From the NCBI RefSeq assembly GCF_003254395.2, contig NC_037642.1, positions 9,375,736-9,439,735 on the forward strand: DNA of 64,000 nucleotides, read 5' to 3'. Under the pieces are notes generated by a model. It searched no databases. It was not told where the DNA came from and saw nothing but the letters and a program-made list of their open reading frames with translations. Within the stretch, counting starts at the first letter, position 1. Every line of letters starts with the position of its first letter. Both the position numbers and the translations under genes were made by a program. The stretch comes from Apis mellifera (lineage: Eukaryota; Arthropoda; Insecta; Hymenoptera; Apidae). Below are positions 62,899 to 64,000 of the stretch, one piece after another.

Positions 62899-64000
62899 AA
62901 TTTCTGTTAATCTTTACTATTTAACTTATTAATTTTAATTTAATACAAAACAACAAAAAATTAAGATTAAAATTACTAAATCAAAAAACAAAAAAAAATG
63001 ATGCAATTATAATAAAATATTTTCATTAAATATGTTTTTATAATGATAAAAAAGCTGCATCAAGAATACTAAAAATTAAAAATATATTATTTTTAAATCT
63101 TTTAAATATCTTTTAAATATATAATTTTTAATCTTTTTATAAATATTGAGATTTGATTAATATAATTTATATAATAGATATATTAATTACTTTTATAAAA
63201 ATATATCTTTTTGTATGTTTATTTATCATAGTTTTTAATATATTATTACATCTTTTAAATTTTTTTTAGTAAAGAAAATTATAATCATTGTGCTTCATAT
63301 TGAATATTAATATGTGAATATTAAATAAATAACAATACAATATGCTAATTTATATGAAAAGTCTTTTAAAAAAATATTCCTATGTAGTATATTTTTTAAT
63401 ATTAAATATTAAAAAGCAATAAAATAATAGAATTTATATACATACAATATAACACACACATATATTTCTTATAGTATTTTATATAACATGTATAGTTCTT
63501 ATGCACATATTAAAAAGTGCCTTAATAATAAATTTTTTTTCTACAAAGTTACTCCTACATTTTATGTGTTTATGTACATAGGAAATATATGTATATATAA
63601 TAAAATATATCAAAAATGAAATTACATATAAAAAAATTATAAAATATGTTATATATTTATTATATATTTGTTGATGCATATAAGTTAAAGGTAATTGTAA
63701 TAAAATATTAATTTTTTTTATATATTTTGTTAAAAAAGGGAAATTTTTAAAATTATGTTTTGTAATTTATAATATTGAATATTTATTTGACATTATCTAT
63801 ATAAATGTTAATAAATAATTATTATTATTTAATATATTGTTTAATATTTACTTTCATATTAATTTTATGTTATGTATATTTTATTTATTTTAATTATATA
63901 ATAGATGCAACATTATTTACATTTTAGTAATTATAACATCAATAATATTACAAAATAATAGAATAACAATTCTTTTATTTAAAAAAATATATCAATATAT
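62899..64000. other. HMGS 3' UTR and downstream intergenic DNA
   Basis: AT-rich to the window end. AATAAAATATTTT near 63010 is a likely poly(A) signal for HMGS. No gene recognised. Confidence 0.6.

Noticed and set aside
1..64000. tRNA, rRNA, snRNA, known insect microRNA, transposase or CRISPR sequence
   Set aside because: I looked for B-box-like, conserved snRNA, common microRNA seed and transposase motifs by eye on both strands and found none; a covariance-model search would be decisive.

Overview
The window is nuclear DNA from an insect. It is very AT-rich in introns and intergenic DNA, with GT-AG introns often under 100 bp, no bacterial features, and proteins whose closest recognisable relatives are animal ones. 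AT content and gene style suggest a hymenopteran, probably a bee of the Apis type; that assignment is inference. I joined exons by hand from splice sites and reading phase, and the codon arithmetic closes for every model given.

Left part (1-16.5 kb, gene-dense): the C-terminal bulk of a ZFYVE26/spastizin gene (+), with an unrelated membrane-protein gene nested antisense in one of its introns. A convergent one-exon C14orf119-like gene (-) follows, then a GON7-like KEOPS subunit gene (-) that shares a short divergent promoter with SRP14 (+). The block ends with a 640-residue multi-zinc-finger gene (+).

Middle (18-25 kb): two minus-strand genes. One encodes a single-pass membrane protein with two PPxY motifs (524 residues), the other a LYPLAL1-like serine hydrolase (229 residues). 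The latter lies head to head with a GC-richer promoter-like segment at about 25.1-25.4 kb.

Right part (25-57 kb) is dominated by one septin gene (+) of the Septin-7/Peanut group. Its eight common coding exons lie at 48-56 kb. Three upstream exons, each with an ATG and each ending in phase 0, can serve as alternative coding starts. A 42-bp in-frame cassette and a second, mutually exclusive C-terminal exon are also visible. The long introns hold GC-richer islands, hairpins and simple repeats. The window ends with an HMG-CoA synthase gene (+) whose coding region is uninterrupted at 61.5-62.9 kb.

The genes are ordinary cellular ones: endolysosomal trafficking (spastizin), co-translational targeting (SRP14), tRNA t6A synthesis (GON7), cytoskeleton (septin) and the mevalonate pathway (HMGS). 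I see no mobile-element coding sequence, virus-like gene, CRISPR array, rRNA or tRNA. The most interesting observations are the predicted septin isoform diversity, the nested gene, and several non-coding palindromic or hairpin islands.
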